Shown one piece after another: positions 1 through 9,475 of a stretch of 23,526 nt of DNA. Source of the DNA: CALZJC01 sp041574955 (GTDB taxonomy: Bacteria; Acidobacteriota; Thermoanaerobaculia; Multivoradales; JAHEKO01); contig JBFGNS010000062.1 in assembly GCA_041574955.1 (NCBI GenBank), forward strand, positions 1-23,526, read 5' to 3'. The stretch's first letter is position 1. The number at the start of each line of letters is the position of its first letter. The translations under genes were made by a program, and so were the position numbers. The notes beneath the pieces were generated by a model. That model saw only the letters and a program-made list of their open reading frames with translations. It made no database searches and was not told the DNA's origin.

Positions 1-1
1 C

Positions 2-343
2 GCCCGAGCCGGCGAGCGGTGCGTGGTGATGACCCACGTCAGCCACCCGTATCCGGACGGCGCATCGCTCTACTTCAGTTTCTTCTTCCGCTGCCCGGTC
101 GACCCCGACGCGGCGTGCGCCCGCTGGGCGCAGCTCAAGCGCGCCGCCACTGCGGCGCTGCTGGCCGCCGGCGGCACCCTCAGCCACCACCACGGCATCG
201 GGAGCTGGCACGCGCCGTGGCTGGCGGCCGAGATCGGCGAGACGGGCATGGGGCTGCTCGAGCGGGTGGCCGGGGCGATGGACCCAGACGGTATCCTGGC
301 GCCTGGAGTCCTGCTCGACCCCAGCGATCGGCTGGAGGAGTGA
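2..343 (+). CDS. FAD-linked oxidase, alkyl-dihydroxyacetonephosphate synthase-like (3' part only)
   Basis: Only the last 113 codons are present; the frame is open to the left edge, so the start lies outside the window. The segment reads as the C-terminal half of the vanillyl-alcohol-oxidase/FAD_oxidase_C fold: a TH(V)SHPYPDGASLYF stretch, then the SHHHGIG motif, and a DPDGILAPGVLL ending typical of this family. In alkylglycerone-phosphate synthase the tri-histidine loop belongs to the active site, which swaps the acyl chain of acyl-DHAP for a fatty alcohol to make ether lipids. The neighbouring glpD starts four bases after the stop, with GGAGGAG inside the end of this gene, so the two are translationally linked. 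FAD oxidases of this type beside glpD are also known in mycobacteria. The family call is firm; alkyl-DHAP synthase over another FAD-linked oxidase such as a glycolate oxidase-type enzyme is an inference from the motif and the neighbour. Confidence 0.82.
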   Translation, partial: ARAGERCVVMTHVSHPYPDGASLYFSFFFRCPVDPDAACARWAQLKRAATAALLAAGGTLSHHHGIGSWHAPWLAAEIGETGMGLLERVAGAMDPDGILAPGVLLDPSDRLEE

Positions 344-347
344 CGCG

Positions 348-1961
348 ATGTTCGACCGAATGTGGCGCCGCCAGGCGCTGGCCCGTCTCCGCGAGCCGTT
401 CGACCTGATCGTCGTCGGCGGTGGCATCACCGGCTGCGGCGTGCTGCTGGACGCCGCCCAGCGCGGCCTGCGGGTGCTGCTGGTGGAGCGCCACGATCTG
501 GCCGCCGGAACCTCGTCGCGCTCGTCGAAGCTGATCCACGGCGGCCTGCGCTACCTCAAGCAGATGCAGTTCCGCGTCACCCGCACGGCGTGCCGCGAGC
601 GCGACCGGATGCTCAGCCTGAACCCCCAGCTGGTGCGCCCCATCCGCTTCGTCTACCCGGCCAACCGCGGCGACCGCACCCCGGGCTGGACGGTGGATCT
701 CGGGCTGTGGATGTACGACCGGCTCACCAACCGGCCTCAGAAGCACTCGCACCTCGACCTCGAGCGGCTGGAGCAGCTGGCGCCGGGCCTGCGGGTGGAC
801 GAGCTGGACCGGGCGATGGCCTACACCGACGCCCTCGCCGACGACGCCCAGCTCACCGTGGCGGTTGCCGCCACCGGCTACGCCTACGGCGGCCTGGTGC
901 TCACCTACGCCGCGGTCGAGGAGGCCACCACCGATCTCGACGGCCGTGTCAACGGCGTCGTGCTGCGCGACCTGGAGAGCGACAAGACGGCAGTGGTGCG
1001 CGCCTCGGTGGTGGTCAACGCCACCGGCGTGTGGGTCGACCGGCTGCGGCGGCGGTTCGGCTTCGACGGCCGCAAGGTGCGGCCGTCGCGCGGCAGCCAC
1101 ATCGTGCTGCCGAGCGACCGGCTGCCGCTCTCCGCCGCGGTCACCCTGCCGTCGCCCGATGACGGCCGCCCGGTGTTCGTCATCCCCCATCCCGAGGGGG
1201 TCCTGGTCGGCACCACCGACATCTACCACGACGGCTCTCTGGCCGATCCTCGCCCCACCCGCGAGGAGATCGACTACCTGCTGCGGGCGCTCGACGCCAA
1301 CTTCCCCGAGCGTCGGCTGGCGGCGGGCGACGTGGTGGGCGCCTTCGCCGGGCTGCGGCCGATCCTGGCGAGCCACTCCGACAACCCCTCCGAGGCGTCG
1401 CGAGAGGAGGAGATCTGGGAGGAGAACGGCCTGCTCTCGGTGGCCGGAGGCAAGCTCACCACCTGGCGGCCGACCGCCGAGGAGGTGGTCGACGAGGCGC
1501 TCAACTACCTGCCCGAGGCGCGCGCCCGCGAGGCGGCGCCGTGCCTCACCGCGGGCACCCCGCTGGCCGGCCTGGCGCCGCCCGACCTGGCCGACCGGCT
1601 GCGACGCGCCGCCGGCGTGCCGGCCGAGACCGCGACCGCCATGGCCCGGCGGCTGCGCGGCCTGGCCTGGTGGGCACCGCAGCTGGCGCGCGACAAGGCC
1701 GAGCTCGCTCCGCTGGTCGCGGGCGGCGACCTGTCGGCGGCCGAGCTGCGCGTGCACCTGGCGTTCGGGGCGGTCGTCCACCTCGAGGACCTGCTGCTGC
1801 GCAGGGTGCGGATCGGGCTGTGGCACCCGGCGCAGGTGGCCGAGCTGCTGCCCGGCCTGGAGCCGGTCTGCCGCCAGGAGATGGCGTGGGACGCCGCCAA
1901 CTGGCGGCGCGAGACCGACCGGCTGGCGTCGGCCCTGGCCGGCTGGTCGCCGGCCGGCTGA
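348..1961 (+). CDS. glpD: Aerobic (FAD-dependent) glycerol-3-phosphate dehydrogenase
   Basis: Predicted to oxidise sn-glycerol-3-phosphate to dihydroxyacetone phosphate at the inner membrane, passing electrons to quinone. The 537-residue length is normal for GlpD/GlpA-type enzymes. The N-terminus carries the Rossmann dinucleotide motif VGGGITGCG (residues 23-31), followed by the family signature AGTSSRSSKLIHGGLRYL at about residues 50-67, which contacts FAD and substrate. A GTTDIYHDG segment lies mid-protein and AGGKLTTWR near residues 365-373, both typical of the DAO-fold FAD domain; the final 120 or so residues form the helical C-terminal cap. The ATG at 348 has GGAGGAG at a good distance inside the preceding gene. 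Its product, DHAP, is also the backbone for the ether-lipid step proposed for the upstream gene. The assignment rests on several independent motifs. Confidence 0.95.
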   Translation: MFDRMWRRQALARLREPFDLIVVGGGITGCGVLLDAAQRGLRVLLVERHDLAAGTSSRSSKLIHGGLRYLKQMQFRVTRTACRERDRMLSLNPQLVRPIRFVYPANRGDRTPGWTVDLGLWMYDRLTNRPQKHSHLDLERLEQLAPGLRVDELDRAMAYTDALADDAQLTVAVAATGYAYGGLVLTYAAVEEATTDLDGRVNGVVLRDLESDKTAVVRASVVVNATGVWVDRLRRRFGFDGRKVRPSRGSHIVLPSDRLPLSAAVTLPSPDDGRPVFVIPHPEGVLVGTTDIYHDGSLADPRPTREEIDYLLRALDANFPERRLAAGDVVGAFAGLRPILASHSDNPSEASREEEIWEENGLLSVAGGKLTTWRPTAEEVVDEALNYLPEARAREAAPCLTAGTPLAGLAPPDLADRLRRAAGVPAETATAMARRLRGLAWWAPQLARDKAELAPLVAGGDLSAAELRVHLAFGAVVHLEDLLLRRVRIGLWHPAQVAELLPGLEPVCRQEMAWDAANWRRETDRLASALAGWSPAG

Positions 1962-2038
1962 GGCCGCGCCGCGCCGTCCCGCCCGGCCGGCGGATCGGCT
2001 ATCCTCGGCCACCGGCGGCCACCGCTACCGCTTCCGCC

Positions 2039-2752
<714 letters not shown>

Positions 2753-2802
2753 GCGGGCGGCCGAGCGGTGCGCACTTCACCGGTGATAGCCTTCCCCAGA
2801 AG

Positions 2803-2818
2803 TCAAACATTCGTTTGA
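2803..2818. promoter_or_regulatory. Inverted-repeat operator, probable TetR-family binding site
   Basis: TCAAAC-ATTC-GTTTGA is a perfect 6-4-6 inverted repeat and is strikingly AT-rich for this genome. It lies 20 bases before the GTG start of the TetR gene. A palindrome of this size directly upstream of a tetR-RND operon is the usual arrangement for autorepression. A TAGCCT box at 2787-2792 would place the operator just after the transcription start. An alternative -10, TATAGA at 2827-2832, would put it across the -35 region and make the transcript leaderless. Binding is inferred, not shown. Confidence 0.7.
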
Positions 2819-2838
2819 TTGAACCGTATAGACCCCCC

Positions 2839-3486
2839 GTGAGCCCCGCCACGCCACCGGCGCTCGACACCAAGACCAGCCTGCTGGACGCCGCCGAGCG
2901 GCTGTTCGCCGAGCACGGCGTGACCGCCTCGTCTCTGCGCGCCATCACACGCGCCGCCGGCGCCAACCTGGCGGCCGTCCACTACCACTTCGGCTCCAAG
3001 GAGGCGCTGGTGCAGGCGGTCTTCGCGCGCCGGCTGGCGCCGCTCAACCGCCAGCGGCTGGCCGCGCTGTCGCGTTGCGAGGCGGACGGCTGCCGCGACC
3101 TCGACGCGATCGTGCGCGCGTTCGTGGCGCCGCCGTTGCGAATGATCCGCGACACCCCGGGCGGCCGCGACTTCGCCCGTCTGGTCGCCCGCGCCTTCCT
3201 CGAGCCGGCCGCCGAGACGCGTCAGCTCGTGCTGGCGCAGTTCGAAGAGGTGATTGGGCGCTTCACCGCCGCCCTCGGGCGCGCGCTGCCCGGGCTGGAC
3301 CGCGACGAGCTCCACTGGCGGTTCCACTTCATGGCCGGCAGCATGGCTTTCACCGCCGGGCTGAGCCATCTGGTCGAGCGGCGGCTGGGCTCCGGGCCGA
3401 CCGACGTCGAGCAGCTCATCCGCCGTTTGTCGGGCTTTCTCGCCGGCGGCATGACGGCCCCGCCGGCACCGGAGAGAGCGCGATGA
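2839..3486 (+). CDS. TetR/AcrR-family transcriptional repressor of the RND operon
   Basis: A 215-residue regulator with the N-terminal TetR DNA-binding domain: a helix LLDAAERLFAEHG at about residues 15-27, then the helix-turn-helix with TASSLRAITRAAG and the hallmark AAVHYHFGSKEALV. The rest is an all-helical ligand-binding and dimerisation domain resembling the C-terminal domain found in CecR (YbiH)-like members. The GTG at 2839 is chosen because the domain begins about 12 residues later; the frame is open far upstream, but that part overlaps the hydrolase gene and crosses the operator. No Shine-Dalgarno precedes the GTG, so initiation may be leaderless or from a weak site. It overlaps the outer-membrane-factor gene by four bases (ATGA) and so heads the operon. 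It probably represses its own operon and is released by a pump substrate. Confidence 0.9.
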   Translation: MSPATPPALDTKTSLLDAAERLFAEHGVTASSLRAITRAAGANLAAVHYHFGSKEALVQAVFARRLAPLNRQRLAALSRCEADGCRDLDAIVRAFVAPPLRMIRDTPGGRDFARLVARAFLEPAAETRQLVLAQFEEVIGRFTAALGRALPGLDRDELHWRFHFMAGSMAFTAGLSHLVERRLGSGPTDVEQLIRRLSGFLAGGMTAPPAPERAR

Positions 3487-4970
3487 GAGAAGCGGCGCCG
3501 GGCTGGATCGCCGCCGTGGCGGCCGCCGCGCTGGCGACCGGCTGCAGCGTGGCGCCGCCCCCGCCACCCGAGCCGCCCGCGGCACCCGTGGAGTGGGTCG
3601 AGGCGCGCCCGGCGGCCACCCCGGCGGCAACCCCCTGGTGGAGCGGCTTCGGCGAGCCCGAGCTCGACCGGCTGGTGGCCGAAGTGCTGGCGGCCAACCA
3701 CGACCTCGCCGCCAGCGCCGAGCGGGTCGAGGCGGCGGCCGCCCAGGCGAGGATCGCCGGCGCCGAGCTCCGCCCGCAGATCGCCGCCGCGCTCGACGCC
3801 GCCCGCCAGCGGCGCAACTTCGTCGGCTTCCCCATACCGGGCTCGCAGGGCAAAGTGCTGAGCACCACCACCACCACCTTCACCGGCTCGCTGTCGGTCG
3901 CCTGGGAGGCCGATCTGTGGGGTCGGCTGCGCGCCGGCCAGGCCGCCGCCCTGGCGGGGCTCGAGGCGGCCTCGGCCGATCTCGAGGCGGCGCGGCTGTC
4001 GCTGGCCGCGCAGGCCGTCAAGGGCTGGTTCGCCCTGGCCGAGGCCGACCGCCAGCTCGCCCTGGCCGAGGCCACCGCCGGCAGCCGCCGGCTCAGCCGG
4101 GAGCAGATCGCGCGACGCTACCGCGCGGGCCTGCGCGGGCCGCTCGACCTGCGGCTGGCGCGCTCCGGCGAGGCGGCCGCCGCCGCCCTGGTGGCGCAGC
4201 GCCGCCGCCAGCGCCAGGCCGCGGCGCGGCGGCTCGAGCTGCTGCTGGCACGCTACCCGGCGGGGAGCGGCCCGGACACCGGCCCGGCGCTGCCACCGCC
4301 ACCGCCGCCGGCGCCGGCCGGCCTGCCCTCCGAGCTCCTCGCCCGCCGTCCCGACCTGAGGGCCGTCGAGCGGCGGCTGGCGGCCGCAGGCTACCGGGTG
4401 GCGCGGGCCCGCGCGGCGCTGTACCCCGCCCTCCGCCTGACCGGCTCGGCTGGACGGCTGAGTGACGAGGCCACCGACCTGCTGGACGACGACTTCTCGA
4501 TCTGGAGCCTGGTCGGCGGCCTGCTCCAGCCGGTGCTCCAGGGCGGTCGCCTGCGCGCTGGCGTGGCGCTCGCCGAGGCCGACCACCGCGCGGCGGTCGA
4601 GCTGTTCCGGCAGAGCGTGCTGCGGGCGTTCGCCGAGGTCGAGTCGGCGCTCGCCGCCGAGACCTGGCTGTCCGACGAGCTGGCCGCGCTGACCACCGCC
4701 GCCGCCGAGGCCGAGGCCGCCCGCCGGCTGGCCGAGGAGCGCTACCGTCGCGGGCTCGGCGACTACCTCGCAGTGCTCGAAGCGCAGCGCCAGGCGCTCG
4801 ACACGCGCGGCCGCCAGCTCGCCGTCCACCGCGCCCTGCTCGACGAGCGGGTCAACCTCCACCTCGCCCTTGGCGGCGACCTGGGCGGCGGCCAGCCGGG
4901 CGATGCCCGACCCGCCCCGCCCGCCGCCGCAACGCCGCCCGCGGATCGCACAGGAGAGTCGAGTCGATGA
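3483..4970 (+). CDS. RND efflux outer-membrane factor lipoprotein (NodT/OprM type)
   Basis: A 495-residue TolC-superfamily protein that would form the outer-membrane and periplasmic exit duct of the pump. A short hydrophobic signal ends in the lipobox LATGC (Cys21), followed by a proline-rich linker. WWSGFGEPELDRLVAEVL at about residues 53-70 is the classic start of the NodT-type OMF fold, and LARRPDLRAVERRLAAAGYRVARARAALYP-type helices in the second half repeat the first (OEP repeat pair). ATG 3483 overlaps the tetR stop in ATGA; the frame is open upstream only as a shadow of tetR. The downstream membrane-fusion gene again overlaps by four bases. The length agrees with the family (450-500 residues). 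It has no sign of truncation. Confidence 0.93.
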   Translation: MREAAPGWIAAVAAAALATGCSVAPPPPPEPPAAPVEWVEARPAATPAATPWWSGFGEPELDRLVAEVLAANHDLAASAERVEAAAAQARIAGAELRPQIAAALDAARQRRNFVGFPIPGSQGKVLSTTTTTFTGSLSVAWEADLWGRLRAGQAAALAGLEAASADLEAARLSLAAQAVKGWFALAEADRQLALAEATAGSRRLSREQIARRYRAGLRGPLDLRLARSGEAAAAALVAQRRRQRQAAARRLELLLARYPAGSGPDTGPALPPPPPPAPAGLPSELLARRPDLRAVERRLAAAGYRVARARAALYPALRLTGSAGRLSDEATDLLDDDFSIWSLVGGLLQPVLQGGRLRAGVALAEADHRAAVELFRQSVLRAFAEVESALAAETWLSDELAALTTAAAEAEAARRLAEERYRRGLGDYLAVLEAQRQALDTRGRQLAVHRALLDERVNLHLALGGDLGGGQPGDARPAPPAAATPPADRTGESSR

Positions 4971-6160
4971 GCTCGAGAGCCAAGCTGTTGCTGCCGGCGG
5001 CGGTGGTCGCCGCTGGCGCCGCCCTCGCCTTCCTGATCATCAAGGCCCGGCCCGAGGTCGAGCGCACGCCGCAGCGCGCGTCGGCGCCGCTGGTGCGCGC
5101 CGTCGAAGTGCGGCTGGCGCCGGTGCGGCTCGACGTGCGCTCCCAGGGCGTGGTGCAGCCGCGCACCGAGGCCACGCTGGTGGCCCAGGTCGCCGGGCGG
5201 ATCTCGCGGGTGGCCGAGAGCTTCGCCGCCGGCGGCTTCTTCCGCCGCGGCCAGACGCTGGTCTGGATCGAGGACGCCGACTACCGGCTGGCGACCTCGC
5301 AGGCCCAGGCGGCGCTGGCCCAGGCCCGGGTGCGGCTCGAGCGCGAGCAGGCCGAAGCCGAGCTGGCGGTTGCCGAGTGGGCGGAGCTGGGCGAGGGAGT
5401 GGCTCCCGCCCTCACCCGACGCGAGCCGCAGCTGGCCGAAGCGCGAGCGGCAGTGGCGGCGGCCGAGGCGGCCCTCGAGCAGGCCGAGCTCCACCTGGCG
5501 CGTACCCGCGTGACGGCGCCTTACGACGGACGGCTGCGTCGGCGGCTGGCTGGGGTCGGGCAGTTCGTGGGACCGGCCGCGCCGCTGGCCGAGATCTATG
5601 CCACCGACACCGCCGAGATCCGCGCGCCGGTGCCGCAGGACGAGCTCGGGTACCTGGAGCTCGACCTGGCTCCCGACGCGCCGGGCGGCGCCGGGCTCGA
5701 GGCTGTTCTCACCGCCGAGCTGGGTGGCGACCGCCGCGAGTGGCAGGGGCGGGTGGTGCGAGTGGACGGCGAGCTCGACCCCCGCACCCGCATGCTCGGC
5801 GTGTGGATCGAGGTCGCGGACCCGTTCCGCCGCCGCGGCGCCGGCGCCGCCATGCCGATGGGCCTGTTCGTGGAGACCCGCATCGCCGGCCGGCTGGCGC
5901 CCGGCGTCGCGGTGCTGCCGCGCAGCGCGCTGCGCGCCGACTCGCGCGTGCTGGTGATCGACGGCGACGACCGCCTGCGGTTCCGTGACGTCGAGCTGCT
6001 GCGCGCCGAGGGCGACCGGGTGCTGATCTCCGACGGCCTGGCCGAAGGCGAGCGGGTCTGCGTCTCGCCGCTCGACGCGGTGGTCGACGGCATGCAGGTG
6101 CGGGCGGTGCTGGAGGAGTTCGATCTGCGAACCGACCGGCAGCGGGAGGCGGCGCTGTGA
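4967..6160 (+). CDS. RND efflux periplasmic adaptor (membrane-fusion protein)
   Basis: A 397-residue HlyD/AcrA-like adaptor that bridges the inner-membrane permease and the outer-membrane factor. It has an N-terminal hydrophobic anchor (about residues 4-25) without an obvious lipobox. A first lipoyl half lies near residues 60-95 (QPRTEATLVAQVAGRISRV, GGFFRRGQTLVWIE). A long Ala/Glu/Arg-rich helical hairpin covers about 98-180, followed by the second lipoyl half RTRVTAPYDGRLRRRL and a beta-barrel and membrane-proximal domain up to about residue 370. ATG 4967 overlaps the previous stop as ATGA, and its own stop overlaps the permease start as GTGA. These overlaps imply coupled translation in fixed ratio. 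Confidence 0.92.
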   Translation: MSSRAKLLLPAAVVAAGAALAFLIIKARPEVERTPQRASAPLVRAVEVRLAPVRLDVRSQGVVQPRTEATLVAQVAGRISRVAESFAAGGFFRRGQTLVWIEDADYRLATSQAQAALAQARVRLEREQAEAELAVAEWAELGEGVAPALTRREPQLAEARAAVAAAEAALEQAELHLARTRVTAPYDGRLRRRLAGVGQFVGPAAPLAEIYATDTAEIRAPVPQDELGYLELDLAPDAPGGAGLEAVLTAELGGDRREWQGRVVRVDGELDPRTRMLGVWIEVADPFRRRGAGAAMPMGLFVETRIAGRLAPGVAVLPRSALRADSRVLVIDGDDRLRFRDVELLRAEGDRVLISDGLAEGERVCVSPLDAVVDGMQVRAVLEEFDLRTDRQREAAL

Positions 6161-9100
6161 AGCGGATCATCGCCTGGTTCGCCGGCAACGGCGTCGCCGC
6201 CAACCTGCTCATGATCCTGATCGTGGCCGGCGGCGTGATCGGCGTATGGACGGTCCGTCAGGAGGTGTTCCCCGAGTTCTCCGCCGACATCGTCACCGTG
6301 CGCGTGCCGTACCCGGGGGCCGCCCCCGAGGAGGTGGAAGAGGGGGTCGTGATCCGCGTCGAGGAGGCGATACAGGACCTCGACGGTATCGAGGAGATCC
6401 GCTCCACCGCCAGCGAGAACATGGCCCTGGTGCTGATCGAGGCGGTACAGGGCGGCGACGTGCAGAAGCTGCTCAACGACGTCAAGTCGCGCGTCGACGC
6501 CATCGACACCTTCCCCGACGAGGCCGAGAAGCCGATCGTCGAGGAGGCGATCATCCGCCGCCAGGTGCTGGAGGTGGCGATCTCGGGTCCGGCCGACGAG
6601 CGCACGCTGAAGCGCCTCGGGGAGCGGGTGCGCGACGACCTCGCCCTGCGGCCGGGCATCACGCAGGTGGAGCTGGTAGCGACGCGGCCGTACGAAATCT
6701 CGATCGAGCTGTCCGAGGAGCAGCTGCAGCGCTACGGCCTCAGCTTCGACCGGGTGGCGGCGGCGGTGCGCCAGGCGTCGCTCGACCTGCCGGGCGGCAA
6801 GATCAGCACCCGCGGCGGCGAGATCCTGCTACGCACCGAGGGCCAGGCGTACACCGGCCGCCAGTTCGAGCAGCTGCCGCTGGTGACCCTGGCCGACGGC
6901 TCACGGCTGACCCTGGGCGAGGTGGCGCGGGTGGTGGACGGCTTCGCCGACACCGACCAGTGGGCGCGCTTCGACGGCCAGCCGGCGGTGCTGGTGCAGG
7001 TCTTCCGCGTCGGCGAGCAGAGCGCCCTCGCCGTTGCCGCCGAGGTCGAGGAGTACCTGGCCGAGGCGCGCGTCGCGATGCCAGAGGGCATCGAGCTGAC
7101 GGTCTGGCAGGACCGCAGCCGCATCCTGCGCAGCCGCCTCGACCTGCTGGTCAAGAACGGCCGCGCCGGCTTCGCGCTGGTGGTGCTGGTGCTGGCGCTG
7201 TTCCTCAAGCTGCGGTTGGCGGCGTGGGTGTCGCTCGGCATCCCGATCTCGTTTCTGGGCGCCATCGCCCTGATGCCGACGCTCGACGTGTCGATCAACC
7301 TGATCTCACTGTTCGCCTTCATCCTGGTGCTCGGCATCGTGGTCGACGACGCGATCATCGTCGGCGAGAACATCTACACCCGCTACCAGGCCGGCGGCGA
7401 GGGGCTGGACACCGCGGTCGAGGGCGCCTACGAGGTGCACGTGCCGGTGATCTTCGCCATCGCCACCTCGGTGGCGGCGTTCTCGCCGCTGCTGGCGGTG
7501 CCGGGCACCATCGGCAAGATCATGCGGGTGGTGCCGCTGATCGTCATCCCGACGCTGCTGTTCTCGCTGGTCGAGTCGCTGCTGATCCTGCCCAACCACC
7601 TCTCTCACCTGCGCCAGGACCAGCGCAAGACCACCGCTCACCGCATCGGCGCGCTGTGGCAACGGCTGCAGCGGCGAGTCGCCGCCGCGCTCGCCTGGCT
7701 GATCCGCCACAGCTACCAGCCGGTGCTCGAGCGCGCTCTCGAATGGCGCTACCTCACCGTCGCCGCGATGCTGGCGCTGCTCGCCATCACCTTCGGGGTG
7801 GCGGCGGGCGGCTGGATCCGCTTCAACTTCATGCCGCCGATCGAGGCCGACAACACCGCCGCCTACCTCAGCCTGCCGCAGGGCACTCCCGCCGACACCA
7901 CCGCCGCGATGGTGCGGCGGATCGAGGCGTCCGCTCTCGAGCTCGCCGACGAGCTCGAGCAGGAGCTCGGCGAGCGGCCGATCCGCCATATCCTGACCTC
8001 GATCGGCGACCAGCCGTTCCGCACCGCGGGTGGTCCGGCGGCGCTCAACGTCGGCGCCGACAACTCGGCGCCCCACCTCGGCGAGGTCAACCTCGAGCTG
8101 TCGCCTGCCGAGGAGCGCTCGATCACCAGCTTCGAGATCGCGCAGCGCTGGCGCGAGCGGGTGGGCGCCATCCCGGACGCGGTCGAGCTGTCCTACACCT
8201 CGTCGCTGTTCAGCTCGGGCGAGGCGATCAACGTCGAGCTGTCGGGGCCCGACGTCGAACGGCTGCGCGAGTTCGCCATCCGCCTCAAGGAAGAGCTGCG
8301 CAGCTATCCCGGCACCCAGGACATCAGCGACTCGTTCCGCGCCGGCAAGCGCGAGCTGGAGCTGGCCGTCACCCCCGAGGCGGAGGCGGCGGGCGTCACC
8401 CAGGCCGACCTGGCGCGCACCGTTCGGCAGGCGTTCTTCGGCGAGGAGGCGCAGCGCATCCAGCGCGGTCGCGACGAGGTCAAGGTGATGGTGCGGCTGC
8501 CCGACGAGGCGCGTGACACCCTCGCCGGGCTGGAACGGCTGCGCATCCGCTCGCCGGGCGGCGGCGAGATCCCGTTCGCCACCGCGGCGCGCGTCACCGA
8601 CACCCGCGGCCCGGCCAGCATCCGCCGCACCGACCGCCGGCGGGTGATCAACGTCACCTCCGACGTCGACATCACGCGCGGCAACGCCAACGAGGTGATC
8701 TCGGACCTCGAGTCCGAGGTGCTGCCGGCGCTGCTGGCGGACTACCCCGAGATCCGCTACTCGCTGGCCGGCGAGCAGGAGGAGCAGCGCAAGACCCTGT
8801 CCGGCCTGGCGCGCGGCTTTGCCTTCGCGATGCTGGTGATCTACGCCCTGCTGGCGGTGCCGTTCCGCTCCTACTTCCAGCCGCTGATCGTGATGAGCGC
8901 CATCCCGTTCGGCCTCATCGGCGCGGTGTGGGGGCACGTGGTGATGGGACTCGACCTGGCCATCCTGTCGTTCTTCGGCATCGTCGCGCTCACCGGCGTG
9001 GTGGTCAACGACAGCCTGGTGATGGTCGACTTCATCAACCGCTCCTACCGCGAGGGAGTGCCGCTGGTGCGCGCCATCCGCACCGCCGGCTCCTCGCGCT

Positions 9101-9363
9101 TCCGGCCGATCCTGCTCACCTCGCTCACCACCTTCGCCGGCCTCACGCCGCTGCTGCTCGAGCGCAGCGTGCAGGCGCAGTTCCTGATTCCGATGGCGGT
9201 GTCGCTGGCGTTCGGGGTGCTGTTCTCGACCTTCATCATCCTGCTGCTGGTGCCCTGCCTGTACGCCATCCAGGAAGACGTCAAGGCCGCCACCCGCCGG
9301 CTGCTCGGGCTCGGCACCGCGGGCGACGCGGTGCCGGGCTCGGCCGCGGCCGCCGGCGACTGA
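6157..9363 (+). CDS. RND efflux inner-membrane permease (AcrB/HAE superfamily)
   Basis: A 1068-residue proton-driven exporter with the standard two-fold RND plan: one membrane helix at residues 11-31, a large periplasmic loop, helices 2-6, then the pattern repeated. VFPEF near residue 38 and VPYPGAAPEEVEEGV near residue 50 are typical porter-domain openings. The helix-4 proton-relay pair is intact in IVVDDAI (Asp397, Asp398). In helix 10 the residue corresponding to the AcrB lysine region reads VVVNDSLVMVD (Asn951, Asp952), a pattern common in many non-AcrB RND permeases. The GTG start overlaps the adaptor stop (GTGA). The substrate cannot be read from sequence; with its TetR repressor it is most likely a drug, solvent or metabolite exporter rather than a heavy-metal one. 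Confidence 0.95.
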   Translation: MKRIIAWFAGNGVAANLLMILIVAGGVIGVWTVRQEVFPEFSADIVTVRVPYPGAAPEEVEEGVVIRVEEAIQDLDGIEEIRSTASENMALVLIEAVQGGDVQKLLNDVKSRVDAIDTFPDEAEKPIVEEAIIRRQVLEVAISGPADERTLKRLGERVRDDLALRPGITQVELVATRPYEISIELSEEQLQRYGLSFDRVAAAVRQASLDLPGGKISTRGGEILLRTEGQAYTGRQFEQLPLVTLADGSRLTLGEVARVVDGFADTDQWARFDGQPAVLVQVFRVGEQSALAVAAEVEEYLAEARVAMPEGIELTVWQDRSRILRSRLDLLVKNGRAGFALVVLVLALFLKLRLAAWVSLGIPISFLGAIALMPTLDVSINLISLFAFILVLGIVVDDAIIVGENIYTRYQAGGEGLDTAVEGAYEVHVPVIFAIATSVAAFSPLLAVPGTIGKIMRVVPLIVIPTLLFSLVESLLILPNHLSHLRQDQRKTTAHRIGALWQRLQRRVAAALAWLIRHSYQPVLERALEWRYLTVAAMLALLAITFGVAAGGWIRFNFMPPIEADNTAAYLSLPQGTPADTTAAMVRRIEASALELADELEQELGERPIRHILTSIGDQPFRTAGGPAALNVGADNSAPHLGEVNLELSPAEERSITSFEIAQRWRERVGAIPDAVELSYTSSLFSSGEAINVELSGPDVERLREFAIRLKEELRSYPGTQDISDSFRAGKRELELAVTPEAEAAGVTQADLARTVRQAFFGEEAQRIQRGRDEVKVMVRLPDEARDTLAGLERLRIRSPGGGEIPFATAARVTDTRGPASIRRTDRRRVINVTSDVDITRGNANEVISDLESEVLPALLADYPEIRYSLAGEQEEQRKTLSGLARGFAFAMLVIYALLAVPFRSYFQPLIVMSAIPFGLIGAVWGHVVMGLDLAILSFFGIVALTGVVVNDSLVMVDFINRSYREGVPLVRAIRTAGSSRFRPILLTSLTTFAGLTPLLLERSVQAQFLIPMAVSLAFGVLFSTFIILLLVPCLYAIQEDVKAATRRLLGLGTAGDAVPGSAAAAGD

Positions 9364-9383
9364 CGGCCGGGCAAGCCCGGCCG
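9364..9383 (+). terminator. Hairpin after the RND operon
   Basis: CGGCCGGG-CAAG-CCCGGCCG forms a perfect 8-bp GC stem with a 4-base loop starting directly after the permease stop. There is no following T tract, so intrinsic termination is uncertain; it may instead protect the 3' end or pause polymerase. Confidence 0.5.
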
Positions 9384-9475
9384 CCGGCGGCGCGGCTGTA
9401 ACGAAAGCGGCGCCCCGCTCGCCACAAGCCGGTACAGCAACCCGACATTAGAACCAACCGGGGAGGGGATGGACG

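Noticed and set aside
180..2012. A 610-codon open frame on the minus strand across glpD
   Set aside because: High GC leaves antisense frames open. The product is Gln/Arg/Gly-rich without any recognisable motif, while glpD on the other strand has full family signatures.
7306..8937. A 543-codon minus-strand frame inside the RND permease
   Set aside because: It is an antisense shadow of a well-conserved membrane protein; composition is low-complexity Arg/Gln/Gly.
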